Source: Cetobacterium ceti (GTDB taxonomy: Bacteria > Fusobacteriota > Fusobacteriia > Fusobacteriales > Fusobacteriaceae). From it: a stretch of DNA of 64,000 nt. Positions within the stretch are counted from its first letter, which is position 1; each line of letters begins with the position of its first letter. The notes below the pieces were generated by a model. That model was not told where the DNA came from. It saw nothing but the letters and a program-made list of their open reading frames with translations, and made no database searches. Below, one piece after another: positions 7,243 to 16,325 of the stretch. The DNA is taken from NCBI RefSeq assembly GCF_900167275.1, contig NZ_FUWX01000004.1:124001-188000 (forward strand). Reading direction: 5' to 3'. The position numbers and the translations under genes were made by a program.

Positions 7243-8499
7243 ATGAAGAAAATAATAGGAATGCTGTTACTTTTTTCAACTGCTGTTTTTGCAAGGGAAT
7301 TAACCTTAGATGAAGCAATCAACATGGCTTTAAAAAATAGCAGAGAAATAAAAACTTCAGAATTAAGTAGAGAAAATTCACAGCTAAATTTACAAAGAGC
7401 TTTTAAAACTGCATTACCAACAGTGATGTATGATGGGAGCTATCAAAGGTCCGAATATGGAAGAACTATTGACCAAGAAAAAAATAGAAAAAGAGGATAC
7501 CAACAAAGTATTGGAATATATCAGCCGCTATTTCAAGGGGGAGCAATATTAGCTGGAATACAAGGAGCAAAGTCCTATGAAAATATGGCTAATCTTATGT
7601 ATTTAGCAGAGAAAAGAGATATAAGACTTGAAACAATAGAGATATATTCAAATATTGTGAGATTGGAGAAAAATTTAGTTGTTTTAGAAACTTCTAAAAA
7701 GGAATTAGAAGCAAGACACAAAAAACAAAAAATGCAATTAGATATGAGATTGATTACGAAGGCAGATTTATTAAAAACAGAATATAATATTTTAGAAGTA
7801 GAATCAAATATTATAGCTACAAATAACTCAATAGAAATTGCTAAAAAAAATCTAAAAGTAAAATTACAACTTCCTGAAAAGGAAACTATTGAAGTAAAAG
7901 CATTTACAATTCCAGAGGATCTTTTAAGTAAAATTGATTTTCAAGAAGATTTAACAGGAGCTTTAAAAAATAGTATATCAGCTAAAATAGCTAAGGATAA
8001 AGTTAATGTCGCAGCAGCAGAAAAAACTGTGGCAAGAGCAGATTTATTGCCAAAGGTTCAAGCTTTTGCTAAATACGGAACATATGAGAAGAAACATTTT
8101 GATGAAAGTGTAAATGATGCTTCTTGGACTGGCGGAGTAAGTGTAAGTTGGAATGTATTTGAGTTCGGAAAGGGATATGACAGTTATAAAATTTCTAGAA
8201 ACAAAGAAGAAATAGAAGAGCTAAATAAGAGTATAACTACTGATAATATAGAAATAAAAGTTACAAATAATTATTTAGATTTAGTTAGATTGGATAAATT
8301 AAGAAATTCTAGAAAGAAAGCTTTAGAAGCCGCAAGAGAAAACTTTAAAATGGATACAGAAAGATATAATGTAGGTCTTATTTCAACTGTAGACTATTTA
8401 ATATCAGAAACTCAAGTAAGACAAGCAGCAGTAGATTATAATACTGTAGTTATAGATTACTTAGTTGCCTTTGAAAAGTATAGATCAGCGCTTATATAA
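7243..8499 (+). CDS. TolC-family outer-membrane efflux protein
   Basis: The outer-membrane channel of a tripartite RND pump, 418 residues. A signal peptide covers residues 1-17 (ending AVFA), followed by LTLDEAINMALKNSREIK, the usual start of the OEP repeat. Two long alpha-helical hairpin regions and two beta segments follow in duplicated order. AGGAGG lies 6 bases before the ATG. It sits between the TetR gene and the adaptor gene, whose start follows 13 bases after its stop. Confidence 0.92.
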   Translation: MKKIIGMLLLFSTAVFARELTLDEAINMALKNSREIKTSELSRENSQLNLQRAFKTALPTVMYDGSYQRSEYGRTIDQEKNRKRGYQQSIGIYQPLFQGGAILAGIQGAKSYENMANLMYLAEKRDIRLETIEIYSNIVRLEKNLVVLETSKKELEARHKKQKMQLDMRLITKADLLKTEYNILEVESNIIATNNSIEIAKKNLKVKLQLPEKETIEVKAFTIPEDLLSKIDFQEDLTGALKNSISAKIAKDKVNVAAAEKTVARADLLPKVQAFAKYGTYEKKHFDESVNDASWTGGVSVSWNVFEFGKGYDSYKISRNKEEIEELNKSITTDNIEIKVTNNYLDLVRLDKLRNSRKKALEAARENFKMDTERYNVGLISTVDYLISETQVRQAAVDYNTVVIDYLVAFEKYRSALI

Positions 8500-8512
8500 T
8501 TGGGAGGATTGG

Positions 8513-9580
8513 ATGAAAAAATATTTATATTTACTATTGGTAGCAGGGGTATTATTTACAAGTTGTGGAAAAAAACAAGAGGATAAACCTGAAGAAAAAA
8601 TAGCTAAAAATGTCATTGTAGCCAAGGTGGAAAATGATAATATAGCAGACAGTTATACTTCGGATGCAACAATTGTTCCTGAGGGAAAAGTTGACCACAG
8701 TTTAGATGGAACAGGAACTGTTGAGAAAATATATAAGAAAAATGGTGAAAATGTTAAAAAGGGAGATATAGTTGTAAAACTTACAGATTCTAAAACTAGA
8801 GCAGATTATTTAAGTGCTAAGGCAGCTTATGATTCTGGGAAATATACTTTAGAATCTACAAAGAATAATTATGATAAGTATAAAAAACTATATAAAGATC
8901 AGTTAGTTTCTGAATTGGAATTTTTAGATTATAGAAATAGATATACAGATGCTTTAGGAAACTTTGAAAGTAAAAAAGCAAACTATATTGATGCTAAAAA
9001 ACAATATGATAAATTAACAAGAAGAGCAGAGATTAGTGGAGTAGTTGGAAACTTATATTTAAAAGAGGGTAATGAAGTAAAAGCTAAGGAGAATTTATTT
9101 ACTGTTGTAAATGAAAAAAATATGGAAGCTACTATGGATTTCCCTGGGAAATGGTTTAGTAAAGCTAAAATTGGTGAGGAAGTTTTTGTAACTGTACCAG
9201 ATTTAGGAAATAAAGTGTATAAGGGTTATATAAAAGAGATTAACCCAGTTGCAAACCCAGAAACAAAAAAATTCCCTATTAAAATAGAGATACCTAATGT
9301 AGATGGAGCAATTAAAGATGGAATGTATGCTAAGGTTGTTATTCCTGCTGGAGAGAGAAAGGCCTTGGTTGTACCTCAACAATCTGTATTTATAAGAGAT
9401 CTATTAAGTTATATCTATATAATAGATAATGGAGTAGCAAAAAGAATTCAAGTTACAACTGGAGCAGTTGAAGAGCCTGTTGTAGAAGTTCAAAGTAAAG
9501 ATTTAAAACCTGGCGATGAAGTTGTAACAGATGGATTATTTGGACTTGAAGATGGAGATCACGTAAATATAGTAAAATAA
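8513..9580 (+). CDS. RND efflux periplasmic adaptor (HlyD/MFP family), lipoprotein
   Basis: Bridges the inner-membrane pump and the TolC channel. A lipoprotein signal ends in LFTSC. A lipoyl-type half-motif (GTVEKIYKKNGENVKKGDIVVKL) is followed by a coiled-coil hairpin (roughly residues 85-165), the second lipoyl half (GNLYLKEGNEVK), a beta-barrel domain, and a membrane-proximal domain ending ...GDEVVTDGLFGLEDGDHV. I start it at the ATG at 8513 (355 residues), which has GGGAGG at proper spacing; the longer in-frame ORF from 8465 would overlap the TolC gene without a ribosome site. Confidence 0.93.
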   Translation: MKKYLYLLLVAGVLFTSCGKKQEDKPEEKIAKNVIVAKVENDNIADSYTSDATIVPEGKVDHSLDGTGTVEKIYKKNGENVKKGDIVVKLTDSKTRADYLSAKAAYDSGKYTLESTKNNYDKYKKLYKDQLVSELEFLDYRNRYTDALGNFESKKANYIDAKKQYDKLTRRAEISGVVGNLYLKEGNEVKAKENLFTVVNEKNMEATMDFPGKWFSKAKIGEEVFVTVPDLGNKVYKGYIKEINPVANPETKKFPIKIEIPNVDGAIKDGMYAKVVIPAGERKALVVPQQSVFIRDLLSYIYIIDNGVAKRIQVTTGAVEEPVVEVQSKDLKPGDEVVTDGLFGLEDGDHVNIVK

Positions 9581-9600
9581 AAAATGAGGTGAAAGAATAG

Positions 9601-12600
9601 ATGTCATTAGCTGGAATAGCAATACGTAGGCCAGTTGCCACAACAATGTTGATGATTTCAATGATATTTTTAGGAATTATATCTATGATATCCATGAAAT
9701 CGGAGTTATTACCAAATATGAATATACCCCTGGTAATAGTTAATACCACGTGGCAGGGAGCAGTACCACAAGATGTTGAAAGTCAAATTACAAAAAAAAT
9801 AGAAGATACTCTTTCAAATGTAGATGGAATTAAACAGATTAGATCTACATCTGCTTTTGGAAGATCTCAAGTTTTAATAGAATTTGATTATGGTGTAGAT
9901 ATAAATATGAAAAAGGGAGATGTACAAAAGGAAATAGACTCCATAAGAGGAGATTTACCTGCAAGTGCAAATATCCCCGATGTACAAAAAAGAGAAGCTG
10001 GTTCAGGAAATTTAACAATGATGATAAATGTTTCAGGACCAAATATGTCAGAGGTCACAACCTTTGTTAATGAGTTTATGAAACCTAGATTTGAAAGAAT
10101 CAAAGGGGTTGGAGTTGTTGAAACTTCTGGAGCTCCTGAAAAACAAATTCAGATTCAAATAGATTCAAATAAATTAGCTGCATATGATTTAACTCCTGTT
10201 GAATTATATGGAATGATTAGAAATGCTAGTATAAATTTACCTCTAGGAGTTATTAAAACTGGTGGAAAAGAGATAGTAGCAAGATATATGGGAGAGTTTA
10301 ACTACTTAGATGATTTTAAAAATATGATTATCAGAAGTAATGGAAAAACTCTAAGACTGGGAGACGTTGCTAAAGTTGTATTGACAACCGAGGACCCAGA
10401 AGATTCAACAGAAATGAATGGAAGACAAGCTGTTAGTATAAGTATTGAAAAATCAGCAGATGGAAATACTCTTGAAATAGCTGATGCAGCTAAGAAATCT
10501 TTAAAAGAGATGCAAGCTTATTTACCACCTGGAGTTAAAACTCAAATAGTAATGGATTATTCAAAGGATATTAATTCGGCTATATCAGGAGTAAAAGGAA
10601 ATGCTGTAACAGGACTTATTCTTGCTACAATAGTTTTAATGTTATTCTTAAAAAATGTTAGAGCAACTCTTTTAATATCGTTAGCTCTGCCAATAGCTAT
10701 AATGTTTACATTTGTTTTCCTAGCTTCTCAAGGGGTAACAATAAATGTTATTTCTCTAATGGGACTTTCAATAGGAGTTGGAATGTTAACGGATAACTCA
10801 GTAGTTGTTATAGATAATATTTATAGACATATTACTGAACTTAAAAAACCAGTTATGGAAGCTGCAGAAGATGGGGCAACAGAGGTAACAGTTGCGATTA
10901 TAGCTTCAGCTTTAACAACAATGGTTGTATTTATTCCTATTTTATTTATTCCAGGAATAGCTAGAGAAATATTTAGAGATATGGCTTTATCAATTATATT
11001 CTCAAACGTTGCGGCCCTTATAGTTTCTCTTACACTAATGCCAATGGTTGCAAGTAGATTCTTAAAGGCAAATGTAGATATAACAAGTGAAGGTAAAGTA
11101 TTTGGAAAAGTAAAAAGTATTTACTTAAAAATAATAACTTGGGCAATAAAAAATAAAATAAAAACTGTAGTTATAGCATTCGGAGCTTTCGTAGCTACTA
11201 TGATAATAGGACCTGCTATGACAAAGACACAATTTATCCCAGATCAAGATTTTGGTAAATATGGAGTTATATTAGAATTACAAAAAGGATTAACTTTAGA
11301 AAGTGCAGAAAAAGTTGCTAAGAAAGCAGAGGCAATTATAAAGAAAGATCCAGATACAAAATCTTATATTGTACTTGCAAGTAAAGATACTGTAGTTGTA
11401 AACGTTGATATAGGAGATAAAGGTGAAAGAAAAAAATCCATGTTCAAAATAATGGATGATGTAAGACCAGAATTAGCTCAAATACCAGGAGTTAGATTAA
11501 ATATAAAACCAGACTTCCAAAGTGGAGGAGGAGATAGAGACGTTGAATTTAGAATTCAAGCGGATAATCTAGAAACTGCAGAAAAAATTGCCAAGGAAGT
11601 TCAAGAAAAAATAAAAAAAGTTCCAGGAATTATAGATGTTAAATCTTCTATGGATCCAGGAAACGAAGAAGCAAGAGTAGTTATAGATAGAGATAAACTA
11701 CGTGCTTATGGAATTAATCCATATGAATTAGGACAAACAATAAGTTATGCTTTCTTAGGTGGAAATAGAGCTCAAGGACAAACTGTAAGTGTTAAAACAG
11801 GAACAGAAGAAATTGATGTATTAGTTAGATTAGCTGATAAGGACAGAAGAAAAATTTCTAATTTAGAGCAGTTAAATGTAAGAACAGCAGATGGAAAATT
11901 TATTAAAGTTTCAGACGTTGCTAAGATAGTTATGGCAGAAGGAGCTTCAGAAATAAATAAAGTTGATAAAATTTATTCTGTTTCAATTGGAGCAAATGAT
12001 GGTGGAATTGGATTAGGTGGAGTACAAAGTGCTATTGTAAAAGCCTTTAAAGAGAGTAATCCTCCAAAAGGAGTTACATATAGTTGGGGTGGAATGTCTC
12101 AAATGTTTGGAGAAGCAATAGTTCAAATGGGAGCAGCCCTTGCAATTTCAATATTCTTAATTTATGCAATATTAGCAGCTCAATTTGAAAACTTCATGTT
12201 ACCATTTATAATAATTGGTTCTGTACCACTTTCCTTAATCGGAGTATATAGTGGACTTATTTTAACAGGGCAACCATTTGATTTAATGGTAATGATAGGA
12301 ATAATAATGCTAGCTGGAACAGTTGTAAATAATGCCATTGTATTAATAGATTTTATTAAGATTCTAAGAGAAAGAGGAGAGGATATGTATAGTGCGGTTC
12401 TTGAATCTTGTAGAACGAGATTAAGACCTATACTTATGACTACAATGACAACAGTATTTGGAATGATACCTCTTGCATTAGGATTTGGAGATGGAGCTGA
12501 GCTTTATTCAGGAATGTCTATAGCGGTTATATTTGGACTTTCATTCTCTACACTGTTAACACTTGTTGTAATTCCAATTTTATATATACTAACAATGGAA

Positions 12601-12657
12601 ACACAAGCAAAGGTTTCAAAGTTCTTTGGAAGAATTTTTAAGAAAAAAACAGTATAA
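9601..12657 (+). CDS. RND-family efflux transporter (AcrB/MexB-like)
   Basis: The inner-membrane proton-driven pump, 1018 residues with the expected duplicated layout: TM1, a large periplasmic loop, TM2-6, TM7, a second periplasmic loop and TM8-12. The N-terminus (IAIRRPVATTMLMIS) is typical. In TM4, GMLTDNSVVVIDNIYR carries Asp398 followed by Asn399 where AcrB has two Asp residues; a D-N pair is common in RND pumps of low-GC and Bacteroidetes-type lineages. Substrates cannot be predicted. It is the last gene of the operon and is closed by a terminator. Confidence 0.95.
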   Translation: MSLAGIAIRRPVATTMLMISMIFLGIISMISMKSELLPNMNIPLVIVNTTWQGAVPQDVESQITKKIEDTLSNVDGIKQIRSTSAFGRSQVLIEFDYGVDINMKKGDVQKEIDSIRGDLPASANIPDVQKREAGSGNLTMMINVSGPNMSEVTTFVNEFMKPRFERIKGVGVVETSGAPEKQIQIQIDSNKLAAYDLTPVELYGMIRNASINLPLGVIKTGGKEIVARYMGEFNYLDDFKNMIIRSNGKTLRLGDVAKVVLTTEDPEDSTEMNGRQAVSISIEKSADGNTLEIADAAKKSLKEMQAYLPPGVKTQIVMDYSKDINSAISGVKGNAVTGLILATIVLMLFLKNVRATLLISLALPIAIMFTFVFLASQGVTINVISLMGLSIGVGMLTDNSVVVIDNIYRHITELKKPVMEAAEDGATEVTVAIIASALTTMVVFIPILFIPGIAREIFRDMALSIIFSNVAALIVSLTLMPMVASRFLKANVDITSEGKVFGKVKSIYLKIITWAIKNKIKTVVIAFGAFVATMIIGPAMTKTQFIPDQDFGKYGVILELQKGLTLESAEKVAKKAEAIIKKDPDTKSYIVLASKDTVVVNVDIGDKGERKKSMFKIMDDVRPELAQIPGVRLNIKPDFQSGGGDRDVEFRIQADNLETAEKIAKEVQEKIKKVPGIIDVKSSMDPGNEEARVVIDRDKLRAYGINPYELGQTISYAFLGGNRAQGQTVSVKTGTEEIDVLVRLADKDRRKISNLEQLNVRTADGKFIKVSDVAKIVMAEGASEINKVDKIYSVSIGANDGGIGLGGVQSAIVKAFKESNPPKGVTYSWGGMSQMFGEAIVQMGAALAISIFLIYAILAAQFENFMLPFIIIGSVPLSLIGVYSGLILTGQPFDLMVMIGIIMLAGTVVNNAIVLIDFIKILRERGEDMYSAVLESCRTRLRPILMTTMTTVFGMIPLALGFGDGAELYSGMSIAVIFGLSFSTLLTLVVIPILYILTMETQAKVSKFFGRIFKKKTV

Positions 12658-12666
12658 AAGAATAAG

Positions 12667-12698
12667 TAGAAGGGAATGATTTCCCTTCTATTTTTTTT
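12667..12698 (+). terminator. Intrinsic terminator of the efflux operon
   Basis: A 10-base-pair perfect stem TAGAAGGGAA/TTCCCTTCTA with a TGAT loop is followed by eight T residues. Confidence 0.9.
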
Positions 12699-12699
12699 A

Positions 12700-12708
12700 T
12701 GGTATAAT
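12700..12708 (+). promoter_or_regulatory. Candidate extended -10 promoter for the PurM-like gene
   Basis: TGG immediately before a perfect TATAAT (12703-12708) gives an extended -10 element just past the preceding terminator, about 48 bases before the ATG. No convincing -35 is seen. Confidence 0.5.
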
Positions 12709-12755
12709 ATTTTGAAAATATTATTTGAACTTAGGTTTAGTTAGGGGGCCCAATT

Positions 12756-13739
12756 ATGAAAATTGGAAAATTAACAGTTACAGATTTAGAAAACTTAATT
12801 TTTAAAAAATTAGATAATAATAGAGATGATGTACTTGCTTTACCAGAAATAGGTGGAGATTGTGCAGCAATAGATTTAGGAGATAAAATAGCATATTTAT
12901 CAACAGATCCTATAACAGGAAGTAATAATGGAATAGGAAAATTAGCTATTAATATAAATTGTAATGACATAGCAACTCAAGGAGTGGCTCCTATGGGGCT
13001 TATGATAACAATTTTAGCACCCCCGAAAACTACAAGAGATGAAATTGGGAAAATAATGGAGGAGATTCAAGAGGAGTGTTCAAGTTTAAATGTAACAGTT
13101 CTTGGAGGTCATACAGAAATTACCAATGCAGTAAATAAAATAGTTATATCAGCTACAAGTATTGGAATAGGAAGTAAAGAAAAATTTTTAAATAAAAAAG
13201 AGATTATTCCAGGAGATAGATTACTTATAACAAAGGGAATTGGAATAGAGGGAACAGGGATTATAGCCCATGATAAAGAAAAAGAACTAAAAGAAATATT
13301 AAATCAAGAAGAACTAAAAGAAGCTATGGATTTTTTAAATAAAACAAGTGTCGTAAAAGATGGACTTATTGGTGGAAAATATGCTAAGGGGATGCATGAT
13401 GTAACTGAAGGTGGTTTATTAGGTGCTATTTGGGAAAGTAGTAGATTTTATAATTTAGGAAGTAAAATTTATTTGGACAAAATAAAGGTGGCAAAAAGTA
13501 CAAAGAAAATTTGTGATTATTATAAAATAGATTACTTGAGATTAATTTCTAGTGGAACTATGCTTATGGTTGTTTCAAAGGAGAATATAGATGATCTAAT
13601 AGAGGAGCTAAAGGAAAATAATATAGATGCCTTTGAAATTGGAGAACTTACAGAGGAAAAAAGAAATATTTTAGTAAGAGATGGCAAAGAAGAAATTGTA
13701 GAAGAACCTGAAAGTGATGAACTGTATAAGGTTGTATAG
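12756..13739 (+). CDS. AIR synthase-related (PurM/HypE-like) protein
   Basis: The protein has 327 residues with the two-domain ATP-binding fold shared by PurM, ThiL, SelD and HypE. Landmarks are EIGGDCAAIDLGDK (about 31-44), STDPITG, NINCNDIATQGVAPMG and VLGGHTEI, then KGMHDVTEGGLLGAIWE in the second domain. It most resembles HypE-type proteins, but the C-terminus (...ELYKVV) lacks the terminal cysteine that HypE uses for cyanyl-ligand synthesis, and no other hyp gene is nearby, so I do not call it hypE. The substrate is unknown. rsmB follows after 14 bases. Confidence 0.8.
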   Translation: MKIGKLTVTDLENLIFKKLDNNRDDVLALPEIGGDCAAIDLGDKIAYLSTDPITGSNNGIGKLAININCNDIATQGVAPMGLMITILAPPKTTRDEIGKIMEEIQEECSSLNVTVLGGHTEITNAVNKIVISATSIGIGSKEKFLNKKEIIPGDRLLITKGIGIEGTGIIAHDKEKELKEILNQEELKEAMDFLNKTSVVKDGLIGGKYAKGMHDVTEGGLLGAIWESSRFYNLGSKIYLDKIKVAKSTKKICDYYKIDYLRLISSGTMLMVVSKENIDDLIEELKENNIDAFEIGELTEEKRNILVRDGKEEIVEEPESDELYKVV

Positions 13740-13753
13740 AAGAGGAGAAGAAT

Positions 13754-15061
13754 ATGAATATAAAACAAAGAGTTATAGTTCTTATAAGAGAAGTCGAAAA
13801 GGGAAAATATTCTAATATAGCTTTAAATGAATATTTTAGAGCAAATAAATTATCGAAAAAAGAAAGAGGATTTATAACTGAACTTTTTTATGGAGTAATT
13901 AGAAATAAAATATTTTTAGATTATGAAATAGAAAAAAGAACAAAAACTATAAAAAAAGATTGGCTAAAGGATTTATTAAGGATTTCTATTTATCAAGGAA
14001 CTTTTATGAATGGAGATGAAAAGGGAGTTGTTTGGGAAGCCACTGAATTAGCTAAGAAGAAGTTTAGTGTTCCTGTAGGGAAATTTGTAAATGGAGTTTT
14101 AAGATCATATTTTAGAGAAAAAGATGAGGAGTTAAAAGAGTTAAGAGAAAATAATAGATTAGATATTTTACACTCTTATCCAAAATGGTTTTATGAAAAA
14201 GTTCAAGAGGAATATGGAAATGAAGCAGAAAACTTTTTAATTTCTTTAAAAAAAGTTCCTTATATGAGTGTTAGAGTAAATAAACTTAAATATACTGAAG
14301 AAGAGTTTGAAGATTTATTAAAAGAGTTAGACATAGATATAATAAAAAAAGTAGAAACAGTTTACTATATAGATTCTGGAGAAGTTTTATATACTGATGA
14401 ATTTAAAGATGGAAAAATAATAGTTCAAGATGGATCTTCATATTTAGCAGGGAGAATTTTAAATCCAAAACCTGGAGATATTGTGGTGGATACTTGTAGT
14501 GCTCCTGGAAGTAAAACTGCTGTTCTTGGAGAATTAATGGAAAATAATGGTGAGATATTAGCCCTAGATATTCATAGTCATAAATTAAAATTAATTTCTG
14601 AAAATTTAAATAAATTAGGAATAAATATAGTTTTACCAGTTAAAATGGATGCAAGAAAATTAAAAGAACAGGGAAAACACTTTGATAAAATATTAGTAGA
14701 TGCTCCTTGTAGTGGATATGGAGTATTAAGAAAAAAACCAGAAGCACTATATAATAAAAATTTAGAAAATGTTGTTGAACTTGCAAAATTACAATATGAA
14801 ATTTTAGAATCTGCAAGTAAAGTTTTAAAAATTGGTGGAGAATTAGTTTATAGTACTTGTACAATTTTTAAAGAGGAAAATACATTAAATATAGAAAAAT
14901 TTCTAAATGAAAATAAAAATTTTTCTGTAATGAAAATGGATATACCAGAAAATGTACTAGGAGAATATGATAAATTTGGAGGATTTCTAATAAATTATAA
15001 GGAAGAGATATTAGATAATTTCTATATAATTAAAATGAGAAAGGATAGTGAAGAATGTTAG
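13754..15061 (+). CDS. rsmB: 16S rRNA (cytosine-967-C5)-methyltransferase
   Basis: Methylates C967 of 16S rRNA with S-adenosylmethionine. The N-terminal ~130 residues form the NusB-like RNA-binding domain, followed by a Rossmann methyltransferase domain with the SAM motif VVDTCSAPGSKT (about 247-258). The two catalytic cysteines of the RsmB/RsmF class are in DAPCSGYG (motif IV) and STCT (motif VI). It is 435 residues long, a normal length. An AGGAG site precedes the ATG. The 3' end overlaps the start of the next methyltransferase gene by 7 bases. Confidence 0.93.
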   Translation: MNIKQRVIVLIREVEKGKYSNIALNEYFRANKLSKKERGFITELFYGVIRNKIFLDYEIEKRTKTIKKDWLKDLLRISIYQGTFMNGDEKGVVWEATELAKKKFSVPVGKFVNGVLRSYFREKDEELKELRENNRLDILHSYPKWFYEKVQEEYGNEAENFLISLKKVPYMSVRVNKLKYTEEEFEDLLKELDIDIIKKVETVYYIDSGEVLYTDEFKDGKIIVQDGSSYLAGRILNPKPGDIVVDTCSAPGSKTAVLGELMENNGEILALDIHSHKLKLISENLNKLGINIVLPVKMDARKLKEQGKHFDKILVDAPCSGYGVLRKKPEALYNKNLENVVELAKLQYEILESASKVLKIGGELVYSTCTIFKEENTLNIEKFLNENKNFSVMKMDIPENVLGEYDKFGGFLINYKEEILDNFYIIKMRKDSEEC

Positions 15062-15687
15062 AAGAGTTAAAAGAAGCTAACGAATATATAATAGGAAAAA
15101 TAAAAGAAGAAGATAAATTAGTATTAGAAATGGAAGAATATGCAAAAGAGCATAATGTTCCTATAGTAACTAAAGAGGTTGCAGAATACTTAAAGTTTAT
15201 GATAGATATAAATAAAAGTAAAAATATATTAGAGGTTGGAACAGCTATAGGGTATTCTGGAATATTAATGGGAACAGTTGCTAAAAAATATAATGGAAAA
15301 TTGGTAACTATTGAAATTGATGAGGAAAGATATAAACTAGCTCAAGAAAACTTTAAAAAATCAGGATTAGATAATATTACATCAATTTTAGGAGATGCTA
15401 CAGAGGAAATAAAAAAATTAGATGAAGAATTCGATTTTGTATTTATTGATGCATCAAAGGGACATTATATGGAATTCTTTAATGATTCTTATAAGCTTTT
15501 AAAAAAAGACGGAATTATTTTTATAGATAATATTATGTTTAGAGGATACTTATATAAAGAATATCCAAAACGTTTTAAAACTATAGTTAGAAGACTTGAT
15601 GAATTTATTAATTACTTATATGAAAATTATAATTTTACACTAGTACCTTTTGGAGATGGAATTGGATTATTAAAAAAAGAGGATTAA
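15055..15687 (+). CDS. O-methyltransferase (YrrM/TrmR-like)
   Basis: A class I SAM-dependent methyltransferase of the COMT-like family 3, 210 residues. The SAM loop ILEVGTAIGYSG lies at about 60-71, followed by VTIEIDEERYKLA, DFVFIDASKGHY and IFIDNIMFRG, the usual metal-binding aspartate segments. The B. subtilis homologue YrrM (TrmR) methylates 5-hydroxyuridine in tRNA, which is a plausible role here but not proved by sequence. Its ATG lies inside the last codons of rsmB, so the pair is translationally coupled. Confidence 0.88.
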   Translation: MLEELKEANEYIIGKIKEEDKLVLEMEEYAKEHNVPIVTKEVAEYLKFMIDINKSKNILEVGTAIGYSGILMGTVAKKYNGKLVTIEIDEERYKLAQENFKKSGLDNITSILGDATEEIKKLDEEFDFVFIDASKGHYMEFFNDSYKLLKKDGIIFIDNIMFRGYLYKEYPKRFKTIVRRLDEFINYLYENYNFTLVPFGDGIGLLKKED

Positions 15688-15747
15688 ATATATAACCCTA
15701 GTAAAATAAAAACGAAGCTTAATAAATGAAAATTAGGAGGCGTTACT

Positions 15748-16203
15748 ATGGGATATCAAAAATCATATTCTTCAGTTTTTAATAAATATTGGGAGGGTTA
15801 CAGAAAGGATTTAAACGACTCTGAAAGTAACTCTATGGCGGCAAATATACAGCAGACTAAGAATCTATTTTCTCAAACTATTGTAAATATGTTAAAAGAA
15901 ATAAACCCAGAATTAGATATTAAAGCAGAAGATATAGAATATATTTCTAGTGCAACAGTTCAAGGAATGCCTGATGACTCAGACGCAGTAAAAAATCGTT
16001 TAAAAGAGATTTTAGACCATCCTTATCATTTTAAATTTTCAAATAAAATACTAGGAGATCCAAAATTTGTAGAGATAGTTGAATATTCAGATATGATTCC
16101 ATCTATCGAAAAATTATCAGAGGTAACTACAAAGAGAATCGCTCATATTCAAAAAGGAATAGAAAGCGAAAATGGTAAAAAAATATTATCTACTACACTG
16201 TAG
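15748..16203 (+). CDS. Conserved-looking unknown protein, 151 aa
   Basis: I recognise no family. It is a soluble, mixed-charge protein with no signal peptide or membrane segment. It opens GYQKSYSSVFNKYWEGYRKD, followed by a likely amphipathic helix, an acidic central part and a basic C-terminal helix. AGGAGG sits before the ATG and a strong terminator closes it, giving a tidy, probably well-expressed single-gene unit after the O-methyltransferase. Codon use and start signals look genuine, so it is a real gene of unknown role. Confidence 0.75.
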   Translation: MGYQKSYSSVFNKYWEGYRKDLNDSESNSMAANIQQTKNLFSQTIVNMLKEINPELDIKAEDIEYISSATVQGMPDDSDAVKNRLKEILDHPYHFKFSNKILGDPKFVEIVEYSDMIPSIEKLSEVTTKRIAHIQKGIESENGKKILSTTL

Positions 16204-16214
16204 AGAAAATAGGT

Positions 16215-16240
16215 GGAGGGAGAGATTCCCTCCTTTTTTT
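16215..16240 (+). terminator. Intrinsic terminator
   Basis: A stem of GGAGGGA/TCCCTCC with a five-base loop is followed by seven T residues, just after the 151-residue unknown gene. Confidence 0.88.
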
Positions 16241-16263
16241 ACGTCCCATGATTTTAAAAAAAA

Positions 16264-16292
16264 TACACATTTTTGTGAAACTGTGCTATAAT
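16264..16292 (+). promoter_or_regulatory. Promoter for the DEAD-box helicase gene
   Basis: A perfect TATAAT at 16287-16292 with an extended TGC (16284-16286), and TACACA at 16264-16269 as the -35 with 17-base spacing. It sits between the preceding terminator and the gene start. Confidence 0.65.
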
Positions 16293-16325
16293 GAAATGAT
16301 GAATATAAAAATTAAGGAAGTGACT

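Noticed and set aside
12756-13739. Calling the PurM-like gene hypE
   Set aside because: No terminal cysteine, no other hyp genes, and the nearby hydrogenase is not of the NiFe type.
16248-16325. N-terminal extension of the DEAD-box helicase
   Set aside because: It would include the -10 region and promoter, has no ribosome site, and the family N-terminus begins at the ATG at 16326.
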